NCBI RefSeq assembly: GCF_002926165.1
Contig: NZ_MAGP01000154.1
Coordinates: 62,001-126,000 of the forward strand
Length of the DNA stretch: 64,000 bases
Direction: 5' to 3'
From: Micromonospora chalcea
GTDB taxonomy: Bacteria; Actinomycetota; Actinomycetes; Mycobacteriales; Micromonosporaceae
Each line of letters begins with the position of its first letter. Positions within the stretch are counted from its first letter, which is position 1. The translations under genes and the position numbers were made by a program. Of this stretch, positions 50,701-59,370 are shown in pieces. Below the pieces are notes generated by a model. It searched no databases, was not told the origin of the DNA, and saw only the letters and a program-made list of their open reading frames with translations.

Positions 50701-51867
50701 TCAGCAGCCGATGCGGGTGGCGCCCATCGCCACGTCGTCGTACCAGAGGGTGTCGGCCCCGCCGCCGTAGCTCTCCCAGCCCAGCTTCAGGTCGGTGAGC
50801 TGCGGTCGCCAGGTGCGGTTGTACCACTGGCCGTCGATGTCGTGCGTCGGTACGCCGTCGGCGGTCAGCCCGGTCACGGCGACGCCGTCCAGCCAGGTGC
50901 GGAGCTGACCGGCCGAGCCGTCCACCATGAACTCCAGGCAGGCCCAGCGGTTGGTGGGCAGCGGCACGCTCTGCGCCACCCCGGCCGGGCTCTGCTCGGG
51001 CAGCGTGGCGTCGTCGGAGGCGCGGTTCCACTGCAGGGCGCCGTTCTGGCCGCCCAGCCGCAGGTCCCGGTTGCCGTCGGCGGCGTCGGACATGGTGATC
51101 ATCGTGGTGTGGTCGGTGGGCTGGGCGGTGGTGTGCCGCACCCAGATCCGGGCGTACCTGACGCTGCCCAGGGCGCTGAGGTTCTTCGTGGTCCGCACGA
51201 AGACGTGGTTGCAGTAGCCGGCGGCGCCGTTGATCCGGATCGCGCGGCTGCCGCTGTGCGTGGTGGACGTGTCGATGGTGGCCGTGCCGGCGCCGGAGCA
51301 GTCCGGGCTCACCACGCTCCAGTCGCCGGACGGCGTCGAGCCGGTCTGGTTCTCGAAGCCGTCGCAGAGCACCGCCCCGGCGCATCCGCACGGCGGCGGG
51401 GTGGTCGGAACCGCGGTGGTGGGCACCACTGTCGGCGACGGCGCGGCGCCGTTGCACGGCACGCCGTTGAGCGTGAACCCGCCCGGCGCGCCGCCGGCGG
51501 CGCTGAACGTGCCCTGCACGCCGAACTCGGTGGAACCGCCCGCCGGGATGCCGCCGTTGTACGACATGTTGCGGGCGGTGACCGTCGCGCCGGACTGGCT
51601 GACGGTGGCGTTCCAGCCGTTCGTGACGCGCTCGTCGCCGGCGTACGTCCAGGTGACCGTCCACCCGGAGACGGCGGTGTCGCCGGGCGAGACCTTGACG
51701 CTCGCGGTGAACCCGCCGGGCCACTGGTTGGGTGTGTAGTCGACCCGGCAGCCCTGCGCCGCCGTGGCCGGGCCGGCGAGCAGGGCCGTCGCGGTGGCCG
51801 CCACGACGGCGGCCAGCGCGGTCACCGCCGCCAGGGCCGGGCCGGAACGGGTACGGAGAATCGTCAT
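50701..51867 (-). CDS. Secreted CBM2 protein with Cip1-like domain
   Basis: A 388-residue secreted protein. Signal peptide about 1-36; CBM2 about 38-140 (CRVDYTPNQWPGGFTASVKVSPGDTAVSGWTVTWTY); Pro/Thr linker with CGCAG; and from about 165 a domain starting LCDGFENQTGSTPSGDW, with SVRYARIWVRHTT, RWACLEFMVDGSAGQLRTWLDG and DTLWYDDVAMG. That domain resembles Cip1 of Trichoderma reesei, a cellulose-induced protein with a lyase-like jelly-roll fold; whether it has lyase activity is not evident. ATG at 51867 follows AAGGAC. A promoter and palindrome lie about 200 bp upstream. It probably belongs to the same plant-biomass response as region 32,957-41,537. Confidence 0.82.
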   Translation of the reverse strand: MTILRTRSGPALAAVTALAAVVAATATALLAGPATAAQGCRVDYTPNQWPGGFTASVKVSPGDTAVSGWTVTWTYAGDERVTNGWNATVSQSGATVTARNMSYNGGIPAGGSTEFGVQGTFSAAGGAPGGFTLNGVPCNGAAPSPTVVPTTAVPTTPPPCGCAGAVLCDGFENQTGSTPSGDWSVVSPDCSGAGTATIDTSTTHSGSRAIRINGAAGYCNHVFVRTTKNLSALGSVRYARIWVRHTTAQPTDHTTMITMSDAADGNRDLRLGGQNGALQWNRASDDATLPEQSPAGVAQSVPLPTNRWACLEFMVDGSAGQLRTWLDGVAVTGLTADGVPTHDIDGQWYNRTWRPQLTDLKLGWESYGGGADTLWYDDVAMGATRIGC

Positions 51868-52280
51868 GGGAAGTCCTTCTGCGTCGGGCGGCGCGACGCG
51901 ACGACGCGCGTCCGGACGGACGGCGGCGCGGCGACGCGCTCGGGTGGCGGCGCGTCGATGCGCCACTGTGAGAAGTCGGTGCGTACGACCGACGTGCCCG
52001 GCTCGGGACAAACCTGTCAGCCGCCGGCGGCCCGGTCGTGCGGACCTCGGCGGCGCCCGCCCTCAATCTATTGAGCGACGCCGATCAATTCAAGCGCGCC
52101 CCGGCGCGGCAGCGGTCTTCTTCCCGATTGCTCTGTTGCGCGGCGACGGCGCTGGCCGGCCGCCCGGCCGCCACGCGGGCCCTGTGCCGGGGCGGCACGC
52201 GGCACTAGTCTCCTCACCGCAACCCCCGGGCCGCCGCGCCACCGGCGCGGACGGCGGCACCCCGGCGACCGGAGGCGCGT
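51868..52280. promoter_or_regulatory. Divergent region between Cip1-like and TldD-like genes
   Basis: A 413-bp stretch without a supported gene. The middle holds the Cip1-side promoter with its palindrome (separate entry). The right end has GGAGG (52271-52275) serving the TldD-like GTG at 52281. Several frames are open through this region but none has recognisable protein features. Confidence 0.55.
52062..52093 (-). promoter_or_regulatory. Promoter of the Cip1-like gene with palindrome over the -10
   Basis: Read on the minus strand, TTGAAT (52088-52093) and TAGATT (52065-52070) are spaced 17 bp, a good -35/-10 pair. CTCAATCTATTGAG (52062-52075), a perfect 6+6 palindrome around CT, covers the -10 element. 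A repressor at this site would block transcription of the secreted CBM2 protein. Confidence 0.65.
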
Positions 52281-53786
52281 GTGCCCGACGAGATCGACGA
52301 CTCCTTCCTCGCTCTTCCGCTGGCCCGCCTCGCCGACGCCGCCCTGTCCCGGGCCCGGCAGCGGGGCGCGCGATACGCCGCGCTGCGGGTGCAGCGGGTC
52401 CGCTCCGGGCGCACCGTCGTACACGACGGGGCGCTGCGGGCGAGCGAGGAGGAGACCGAGACCGGCCTGGCGGTACGGGTGCTGCACCGGGGCGCGTGGG
52501 GCTTCGCCGCCACGCCCGAGCTGACGCCGGAGGCGGCGGTACGCGCCTGCGACGACGCGCTGGCGCTGGCCCGGGCCTGCGCCGACGTCGGCGGCGCGCC
52601 CGTCGCGCTCGCGCCCGAGCCCGCGTACCCGGGGGCGACCTGGCGCTCGCCGTACCGGATCAACCCGTTCGAGGTGCCGGAGAGCGAACGGGTGGAGCTG
52701 CTGAGCCACTGGTGCGCCGGGCTGCAGGCACACGAGTCGGTGGCGCACGTGCTGGCCCGCGCCACCGCCGCCCAGGAGAACACGTACTACGCCGACCTGG
52801 ACGGCACCCGCGTCACCCAGCAGCGCGTCCGGGTGCACCCGCAGGTGCTGGCGGTGGGCCGGCGCCCGCGCGACGGCGGCGTCCAGACGCTGCGCACCGT
52901 CGGCCCGCCGGTGGCCCGCGGCTGGGAGTACCTGCACGGCGAGGGCTGGGACTGGGCCGGCGAGCTGGCCGAACTGCCGGCGCTGCTGGCCGAGAAGACG
53001 CAGGCGCCGGCGGTGCGGCCAGGCCGGTACGACCTGGTGATCGACCCGTCGCAGCTCTGGCTCACCATCCACGAGTCGGTCGGGCACGCCACCGAGTACG
53101 ACCGGGCCCTGGGCCACGAGATGTCGTACGCGGGCGGCACCTTCGCCACGCCCGACGCCGCCGGGCGGCTCCGGTACGGCTCGGCGCTGATGAGCGTGGA
53201 CGCCGACCGGTCGGCCCCGCACGGGCTGGCCACGGTCGGGTTCGACGACGAGGGGGTGGCCGCGCAGTCCTGGCCGCTGATCGAGGCGGGTGTGCTCGTC
53301 GGGTTCCAGCACGACCGGGGCTCGGCCGCGCGGGCCGGCCTGCCGCGCTCCGCCGGCTGCGCGTACGCCGAGTCGTACCGGCACACGCCGATGGCCCGGA
53401 TGCCGAACGTGTCGCTGCGCCCGGCGGTGGACGGGCCGGACACCGCGGCCCTGATCGCGGGCGTGACGGACGGCTTCTACCTGGCCGGCTCGGACAGCTG
53501 GTCGATCGACATGCGGCGGCGGCAGTTCCAGTTCACCGCCCAGCGCTGGCACCGCATCCGCAACGGGCGGCTGGCCGGGCAGGTGTCCGGCGCCGCGTAC
53601 CAGGCGGAGACCACCGCGTTCTGGTCCGCGCTGTGCGGGCTGGGCGGGGAGGGCACGTGGCTGCTCTCCGGCGCCGACATGTGCGGCAAGGGTCAGCCGG
53701 TGCAGGCGGCAGCGGCCAGCCACGGCTGCCCGTCCGCGGTGTTCCGTGGCATCGACGTCGTCGACACCGGAGGGCGGGACGGGTGA
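52281..53786 (+). CDS. TldD-type metallopeptidase
   Basis: A 501-residue TldD/PmbA-family protein. The N-terminal domain (ALSRARQRGARYAALRVQRVRSGRTVVHDGALRASEEETETGLAVRVLHRGAWGFAA) and the later metal motif HESVGHATEYDRALG (about residues 262-276, matching the HExxxH of E. coli TldD) are both present. E. coli TldD and TldE form a zinc protease that matures microcin B17 by trimming unfolded peptides in an enclosed chamber. GTG at 52281 follows GGAGG. Its stop overlaps the TldE-type start by four bases, so the subunits are coupled. Actinomycetes often have such pairs without a known peptide substrate. Confidence 0.92.
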   Translation: MPDEIDDSFLALPLARLADAALSRARQRGARYAALRVQRVRSGRTVVHDGALRASEEETETGLAVRVLHRGAWGFAATPELTPEAAVRACDDALALARACADVGGAPVALAPEPAYPGATWRSPYRINPFEVPESERVELLSHWCAGLQAHESVAHVLARATAAQENTYYADLDGTRVTQQRVRVHPQVLAVGRRPRDGGVQTLRTVGPPVARGWEYLHGEGWDWAGELAELPALLAEKTQAPAVRPGRYDLVIDPSQLWLTIHESVGHATEYDRALGHEMSYAGGTFATPDAAGRLRYGSALMSVDADRSAPHGLATVGFDDEGVAAQSWPLIEAGVLVGFQHDRGSAARAGLPRSAGCAYAESYRHTPMARMPNVSLRPAVDGPDTAALIAGVTDGFYLAGSDSWSIDMRRRQFQFTAQRWHRIRNGRLAGQVSGAAYQAETTAFWSALCGLGGEGTWLLSGADMCGKGQPVQAAAASHGCPSAVFRGIDVVDTGGRDG

Positions 53787-55156
53787 GCGGGATCCAGGAC
53801 GCCCTGGAAGCGGCGCTGCGGCACCGGCGTGACGCCGACGAGCTGCTGCTGATCGCGGACGAGACGGCCGCCGCGCACCTGCGCTGGGCGGGCGACGCGC
53901 TGACCACGAACGGCAGCGTCCGGTCCCGCCGGGTGACAGCGGCGGCGGTACGCGACGGCGCGGCCGGCGTACACGTCGGGCTGGTCGGGCACGGCGGCGC
54001 GCTCGGCGACGCGCTGCCCGGCCTGGTCCGCGCGGCCGAGCGGGCCGCCCGCGACGCGCCGCCCGCCGCCGACGCGACGCGGCTGCCCGAGCCGTGGCGG
54101 ACGCCGTCCTGGGCGGAACCGCCCGGCGGCACCTCGGTCGACGCGTTCGGAGACGTGCTGCCCGGCCTGGCCGACGCGTTCGCGGCGGCCGGGCAGCGGC
54201 GGCTCTACGGCTACACCGAGCACCGGGTGGTCACCACCTACCTCGCCGCGTCGACCGGCGCCCGCCTGCGGCACGCGCAGTCCACCGGCCTGTTCGACCT
54301 GAGCGTGCGCGACGGCGACGACTCGGCGTGGGCCGGTGTGACGGCGCCCGACCTGACCGGACTGGACGTGCCGGCGCTCGCCGCCGAGCTGTCCGCCACG
54401 CTGGCGCGGCCCGGCCGCCGGGTCGAGCTGCCGCCGGGACGGTACGAGGTGCTGCTCACCCCGAACTGCGTGGCCGACCTGATGCTCCACCTCTACCTGG
54501 CCGCCGGGGCGCGCGGCGCGCTGGACGGGCGTACCGCGTTCAGCCGCCCGGACGGCCGGCTGCCGCTCGGCGAGCGCCTCACCGCGTTGCCGCTGACGCT
54601 GCGCAGCGACCCGGACCATCCGCTGCTGCCCTGCGCCCCGTTCACGGTCAGCCGGGGCACCGACGACCTGACCGCAGTGGTCGACAACGGGCTGCCGCTG
54701 CGGCCGACCCGCTGGATCGACGAGGGTGTGCTGACCGCGCTCGTCCAGACCCGGCACACCGCCGAGCAGACCGGCGCGCCGCTCACCCCGATGGTGGACA
54801 ACCTGGTGCTGGAGGGCGGGCCGGACGCGCCGACGCTGCCCGAGATGGTGCGCTCCACCCGGCGCGGCCTGCTGCTCACCTCGCTGTGGTACCTGCGCGA
54901 CGTCGACCCGGCGTCGCTGCTGCTGACCGGCCTCACCCGCGACGGCGTGCGGCTGGTCGAGGACGGCGAGATCGTCGGCACTGTGCACAACTTCCGGTTC
55001 AACGAGAGCCCGCTGTCGCTGCTGGCCCGGGCCACCGAGGCCGGGCGGCCGGTGCCGGCGCTGCCCCGGGAGTGGGGCGACTACTTCACCCGGATGGTGA
55101 TGCCGCCGCTGCGGGTGCCCGACTTCCTGATGTCGGCGGTCAGCCCGGCGACGTGA
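53783..55156 (+). CDS. TldE/PmbA-type subunit
   Basis: A 457-residue PmbA/TldE-family protein, the metal-free partner of TldD. Features: an N-terminal VSGIQDALEAALRHRRDADELLLIADETAAAHLRWAGDALTTNG domain, then ELPPGRYEVLLTPNCVADLMLHLYLA and PRSTRRGLLLTS-like RSTRRGLLLTSLWYLRDVDPASLLLTGLTRDGVRLVEDGEIVG near the C-terminus. It lacks an HExxxH motif, as expected. GTG at 53783 overlaps the TldD-type stop. The last 17 bp overlap the end of a convergent gene (stop at 55140), which belongs to the solute-binding-protein operon. Confidence 0.9.
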   Translation: MSGIQDALEAALRHRRDADELLLIADETAAAHLRWAGDALTTNGSVRSRRVTAAAVRDGAAGVHVGLVGHGGALGDALPGLVRAAERAARDAPPAADATRLPEPWRTPSWAEPPGGTSVDAFGDVLPGLADAFAAAGQRRLYGYTEHRVVTTYLAASTGARLRHAQSTGLFDLSVRDGDDSAWAGVTAPDLTGLDVPALAAELSATLARPGRRVELPPGRYEVLLTPNCVADLMLHLYLAAGARGALDGRTAFSRPDGRLPLGERLTALPLTLRSDPDHPLLPCAPFTVSRGTDDLTAVVDNGLPLRPTRWIDEGVLTALVQTRHTAEQTGAPLTPMVDNLVLEGGPDAPTLPEMVRSTRRGLLLTSLWYLRDVDPASLLLTGLTRDGVRLVEDGEIVGTVHNFRFNESPLSLLARATEAGRPVPALPREWGDYFTRMVMPPLRVPDFLMSAVSPAT

Positions 55157-55922
55157 ACAGCGCGGCGAACCGGTCCAGGGTGCGCCGGTCGTACACGAGC
55201 TGTTTCTGCGGCGGGTACGGACGCCGTGGCGGCGGCACGTACCCGGGCTCGCCGCGCCGGGGCAGCGTCCCGTCCGGGCGGCGCAGGTGCGGCCCGTGGA
55301 AGAACCAGCAGAGCTGGCCGACCAGCTCGGCGAAGACCAGCGGGTGCAGGTCGGGCGGGTACATCGCGAGGTGGCAGCGGGTGGCCCGGAACTCGCCGCG
55401 CGGCCCGAACGTGTTGCCGAACAGGACGTGTCCGAAGACGTCGTGCACCGCCCGGAAGATGTCGTTGTGCAGCAGTTCCTCCCCGCCGGCCCGGACTCCG
55501 GCGGGGGCGCGCAGCGGATGGTCGCCGTCCGCGCCGGCCGGCCCGTGCCCGTGGCGGGTGAGGAAGACGTGCAGCAGGCCGGTGGCGCGGACCCGCGCGA
55601 CCAGGTCCCGCGAGTCCCGGTACGGCTGCCCCGGCACGGTCCACGGCAGCACCCGGATGCCCGCCTCGCCGATCAGCCGGAACTGCCGCAGGTTTTCCGC
55701 GGCCAGCCGGGCGTACCCGCGGGCCGTGCCGGCGGTGACCATCGGCGCGGCGTCGTAGCGGTCGGCCACCTCCCGGCAGAAGTCCTCGTCCAGGCGCAGC
55801 GGCTCGGCGGCCAGCCGGTCCAGCCGGACGGCGGGCACGCCCGCGCGCGCCGCCGCCCGGTCGGCGTGGGCCTGGGCCAGCTCGCCGAGACGTACGGTGA
55901 GACGGTGGTCGTCGCCGCTCAT
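55140..55922 (-). CDS. Unknown protein with HDVFGH motif (possible mononuclear iron enzyme)
   Basis: A 260-residue soluble protein I cannot place in a named family. The C-terminal half has HNDIFRAVHDVFGHVLFGN, giving His160 and His165, then FAELVGQLCWFF with Glu199. Aromatic amino acid hydroxylases use exactly such an arrangement (H-x4-H, then Glu about 40 residues later) to bind iron, so a 2-His-1-Glu site is plausible; overall similarity to that family is otherwise not evident. It is the last gene of the six-gene minus-strand operon, 11 bp after the preceding gene. ATG at 55922. It may hydroxylate or otherwise modify an amino acid or peptide (inference). Confidence 0.7.
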   Translation of the reverse strand: MSGDDHRLTVRLGELAQAHADRAAARAGVPAVRLDRLAAEPLRLDEDFCREVADRYDAAPMVTAGTARGYARLAAENLRQFRLIGEAGIRVLPWTVPGQPYRDSRDLVARVRATGLLHVFLTRHGHGPAGADGDHPLRAPAGVRAGGEELLHNDIFRAVHDVFGHVLFGNTFGPRGEFRATRCHLAMYPPDLHPLVFAELVGQLCWFFHGPHLRRPDGTLPRRGEPGYVPPPRRPYPPQKQLVYDRRTLDRFAALFTSPG

Positions 55923-55933
55923 CGGCCCGGGCG

Positions 55934-57661
55934 TCAGTCCTCCCCCAGCCACAGGTTGGTCAGGTCGCCGTTGAGCACCGGGTACGGCAGCCAGTTGCGC
56001 ACCCGGTGCCCGCGCAGCCAGTACTGGTGGGCGAAGAGGATCGGCACCACCGCGCAGTCGCGCAGCACCTCCCGCTCGGCGGCCCGCCAGTGCTCGTTCG
56101 CGGCCCTCTCGTCGGCGCAGCTCAGCGCCGCGTCGATGTGCTCGTTGACGACCTCGTTGTGGTAGTGGCCGAAGTTCGACCCCCAGTCGTCGTTGCCGGA
56201 GACGCCGGAGCTGTCGAAGAGGGCCTGGAGATAGACGCGGGCGTTGTTGCCGTGCCAGTCCGGCTCCCAGCCGGACAGCGCCACGTCCCAGCGGCCCTCG
56301 CGGGCGCCGTCGGCCCGGCCCAGGTACGTGCCGAACAGCTCGGTGATGCCGGCCGGGACGAGGTCGAGGGTGATGCCGGCCCGGGCGGCGGCGGACCGGA
56401 CCACCCGCGCGGTCTCCGGGTGGATGTCCCGGTCCCGGTAGACCAGCTTCAACGTGAGCCCGTCGGGGTAGCCGGCGTCGGCGAGCAGCCGGCGGGCCAG
56501 CTCCGGGTCGCCGGCGCCGTCGTTCGCCGCGTACGGCGCGAACGGCCGGTGCGCGCGGCACAGCGGCGGCAGGATCTGCTCGGCGATGTCGTTGAGGCGA
56601 CGCCCGCCCCAGACCTCGGCCACGGCGGTCTTGTCGATCGCGTACTGCAACGCCTCCCGGACCTCCCGGCGGCCCAGCGCACCGCCCTCGTTCGGGCTGA
56701 GCACGTTGATCACCAGGTACGGGCTGAACAGACCGGCCGGGCAGACCTCCAGCCGGGGGTCCCCGGCGGCGAACATCTCCGGCAGCCGCTCGGTCAGCGG
56801 CTGGATGTCCCACAACATGTCGGCGTCACCGAGGATCACCATGTCGTGGCAGGTCTTCTCGTCCAGCCCCTGCCGCACCTCGATGCGGTCCACGTGGGCG
56901 GCACGGACCGGGTCGGTGGCCGGGTCCCAGGTGCGGCTGCGCTCCAGCGTGATCAGCCGGTCCGGCTCGTAGGCGGTGATCCGGTACGGCCCGATCGAGC
57001 CGAGTCGCTGGTCCAGCTCGGGGCTGCCGGGCACGAACCAGAGGTACTCCTCCGGCGCCGGGGAGGCGAACGGCAACGCCAGGAGGTTGAGGAAGTCGGA
57101 GGTGGGGCGGCGGGTGATCAGCTCCACCGTCCGGTCGTCGAGCACCCGCAGCCCGGGCACCTCGGCGGCCTCCAGGTAGGGCGCCACCACGTTGAGGTCG
57201 CGGGGCAGGGTGAGCAGGTCGTCGCGGAACTCGGCAAGCCCTTCGACGGTGCTCAGGTAGTAGGGCAGGCCGGGGCTGGGCGCCATCGGGTGGGCCAGCC
57301 GCTTGATGCCGCGTACCACGTCGGCGGCGGTCAACGGCCGGGGTCCGTTGGGCAGGTCCCAGCGCAGCCCGTCGCGCAGCGTGAACCGGTAGCGGCGGCC
57401 CTCGGCGTCGTACGGCCCGTCCGCCGCCACCGCCAGGTCCGGCACCAGGTCCCCGGCCCGCCGATGGTCGCGGGTCGACGGGTAGGTGACCAGCTGCCGG
57501 GTGTACGCGCGGACGATCCCCCGGGTCACCGTGTGGTACGCCAGCGCCGGGTCGAGGTGGTCGACGTCGCCCGCGCCGACCAGGGTGAGCGTGCCGCCGC
57601 GGCGCGGGCCGTCCGCGCCGGGGATCAGTCCGAGGTCCGTCGATGCGTCTGCCGTGGTCAT
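55934..57661 (-). CDS. Family-5 solute-binding-protein homologue without signal peptide (A)
   Basis: A 575-residue homologue of peptide/nickel-binding proteins. The core pattern is intact: GGTLTLVGAGDVDHLDPALAYHT, TLRDGLRWDLPNGPRPLTAADVVRGIKRLAHP, EALQYAIDKTAVAEVWGGRR, and EREVLRDCAVVPILFAHQYWLRGHRV. It begins MTTADASTDLGLIPG, with no hydrophobic or lipobox segment, and its ATG at 57661 overlaps the previous stop, leaving no room for one. It should therefore be cytoplasmic. SgrR of E. coli shows that such domains can work inside the cell. No ABC permease or ATPase gene accompanies it. Its role is unknown. Confidence 0.85.
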   Translation of the reverse strand: MTTADASTDLGLIPGADGPRRGGTLTLVGAGDVDHLDPALAYHTVTRGIVRAYTRQLVTYPSTRDHRRAGDLVPDLAVAADGPYDAEGRRYRFTLRDGLRWDLPNGPRPLTAADVVRGIKRLAHPMAPSPGLPYYLSTVEGLAEFRDDLLTLPRDLNVVAPYLEAAEVPGLRVLDDRTVELITRRPTSDFLNLLALPFASPAPEEYLWFVPGSPELDQRLGSIGPYRITAYEPDRLITLERSRTWDPATDPVRAAHVDRIEVRQGLDEKTCHDMVILGDADMLWDIQPLTERLPEMFAAGDPRLEVCPAGLFSPYLVINVLSPNEGGALGRREVREALQYAIDKTAVAEVWGGRRLNDIAEQILPPLCRAHRPFAPYAANDGAGDPELARRLLADAGYPDGLTLKLVYRDRDIHPETARVVRSAAARAGITLDLVPAGITELFGTYLGRADGAREGRWDVALSGWEPDWHGNNARVYLQALFDSSGVSGNDDWGSNFGHYHNEVVNEHIDAALSCADERAANEHWRAAEREVLRDCAVVPILFAHQYWLRGHRVRNWLPYPVLNGDLTNLWLGED

Positions 57662-59370
57662 GCGGACTCCTCCAGCCAGAGGTTGGACAGGTCGAACCAG
57701 CGGTCCACAGTGGGCATGGCGATCGCGTTGCGGACCCGCCGGCCCTTGCGGTGCGGGATGGTCGGGGCGTGCACGAGGATCGGCACGATCGCGGCGTCCC
57801 GCATGACGCACAGGTCGACCTGGTGCCACAGTTCGGTGGCGCGGGCCCGGTCGGTGGCGCCGAGCGCCTCCTCGATCAGCCGGTCGACCTCCGGGTTGCT
57901 GTAACCGCCGTAGTTGCTGGTGCCGCGGGACGTGTTGGTCTGGAACATCGGCTGGACGTAGGTGCGCCCGTTCGGGCCGAACCAGTCGGGCGTCCAGGAC
58001 GGGGCGGAGATGTCCCAGGCGCCGGCGCGGGCGTTGGCCGGGTCGCGCAGGAACTGGTAGTACTCGGCGTGGCCGAGCGAGACCAGACGGACGCTGATAC
58101 CGCCCTTCTCCAGGTCGGCGGCGTAGGAGCGGGCCACCTCCGGGTTGGCGTCCACGTCCCGGTGCACGGCGGTGAGGGTGAGCCCGTCCGGGTAGCCCGC
58201 CTCGGCCAGCAGCGCCCGGCAGCGCTCCGGGTCGCCCCGGTCCCCCGGTGTCGGGTACAGGTTGAAGTCGACGTGCCCGTCGTTGCCGGGCGGGATCGCC
58301 GTGTGCCCGGACAACATCACCGTCCCGGCCTCCAGGCCGTGGTAGATCTCGGCGATCGCCGCCTTGTCTATCGCGTACGCGATGGCCTGACGCACCTTGA
58401 GCTTGCTCATCGCCCGGTCGGCGTTCGGGCTGAGCAGGTTGAACACCAGGTACGGGTTGAGCGCGTAGCCGAGGTCGTTGCCCGGGTCGGTGGGCGCCAC
58501 GTCGTACGGCTCGGTGATCGGTGACGCCCAGGACAGGTCGGCGCGGCCACTGTCGATCACCTCCCCCACCTGCTGCGGGCTGGCGATCTCCATGGTCACC
58601 TCGACCCCGTCCAGGTACTGCTGGCGCACCGGGTCGGACGCCTTGCGCCACACCGGGTTGCGGTCCAGCCGCACCGACTCGCCGTGGGCGTAGTGGGTGA
58701 TCCGGTACGGCCCGTTGGAGCGCACCCGCCGCCGGAACTCCGCGCTGTCGGGCAGCACCTCGTCGTACTCGACCGGGGCGGCGGAGGCGCACTGCAGCGC
58801 CAGGATGTGCAGGAAGTCCACCGCCGGGCGGATCAGGTCGAAGACGATCGTCCGGTCGTCGACGGCGCGGACGCCGGCGATCTCGTGGTTGTTCTGGAAC
58901 GCGGCCAGCTCGGCGGCGGCCGGCTCGGCCGAGGTGATCGCGGCGGCGTACGCGTCGCAGTACTCGGCCATCCCCCGGATGGTGCTGGTGAAGTAGCCGA
59001 TCCCGCCGGCCTGCAGCACCGGGTTGGCCATCCGCTTGAAGCCGCGCACGAAGTCCCCGGCGGTCACCTCGCGGGGCGGGTCGGTGTCCCAGTACACGCC
59101 GGGACGCAGCCGGATCGTGTAGCGGGTGTGGTCTGCGCTGATGCCGCCGTTGTCCACTGTCGGCACCGCCTCGGCCACGTCGGGCACAGGCGTGACGGCC
59201 GACGGGTCGCGCAGGTCGGCGACCGGCCGGTAGGTGAACAGCTGGCGGGCGAAGAGCCGGATGATCTGCCCGCCGAGCATGTAGTAGGCGCAGGCCGGAT
59301 CGAGATGGTCCATGCTGCCGGGCCCGTAGAGCCGCAGGATTCCCCCGTACCGGGGCTGGCCGCCGTTCAT
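57658..59370 (-). CDS. Family-5 solute-binding-protein homologue without signal peptide (B)
   Basis: A 570-residue protein, paralogous to A and C. It begins MNGGQPRYGGILRLYGPGSMDHLDPACAYY, so the mature fold starts at once with no export signal. Landmarks: RLRPGVYWDTDPPREVTAGDFVRGFKRMANP, AIAYAIDKAAIAEIYHG, TLTAVHRDVDANPEVARSY and LCVMRDAAIVPILVHAP. ATG at 59370 overlaps the DUF885 gene stop (ATGA), and its stop overlaps the start of A. All three paralogues keep the substrate-enclosing two-lobe plan, so ligand binding is likely retained. It could hold a peptide or metabolite for the neighbouring enzymes (inference). Confidence 0.85.
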   Translation of the reverse strand: MNGGQPRYGGILRLYGPGSMDHLDPACAYYMLGGQIIRLFARQLFTYRPVADLRDPSAVTPVPDVAEAVPTVDNGGISADHTRYTIRLRPGVYWDTDPPREVTAGDFVRGFKRMANPVLQAGGIGYFTSTIRGMAEYCDAYAAAITSAEPAAAELAAFQNNHEIAGVRAVDDRTIVFDLIRPAVDFLHILALQCASAAPVEYDEVLPDSAEFRRRVRSNGPYRITHYAHGESVRLDRNPVWRKASDPVRQQYLDGVEVTMEIASPQQVGEVIDSGRADLSWASPITEPYDVAPTDPGNDLGYALNPYLVFNLLSPNADRAMSKLKVRQAIAYAIDKAAIAEIYHGLEAGTVMLSGHTAIPPGNDGHVDFNLYPTPGDRGDPERCRALLAEAGYPDGLTLTAVHRDVDANPEVARSYAADLEKGGISVRLVSLGHAEYYQFLRDPANARAGAWDISAPSWTPDWFGPNGRTYVQPMFQTNTSRGTSNYGGYSNPEVDRLIEEALGATDRARATELWHQVDLCVMRDAAIVPILVHAPTIPHRKGRRVRNAIAMPTVDRWFDLSNLWLEESA

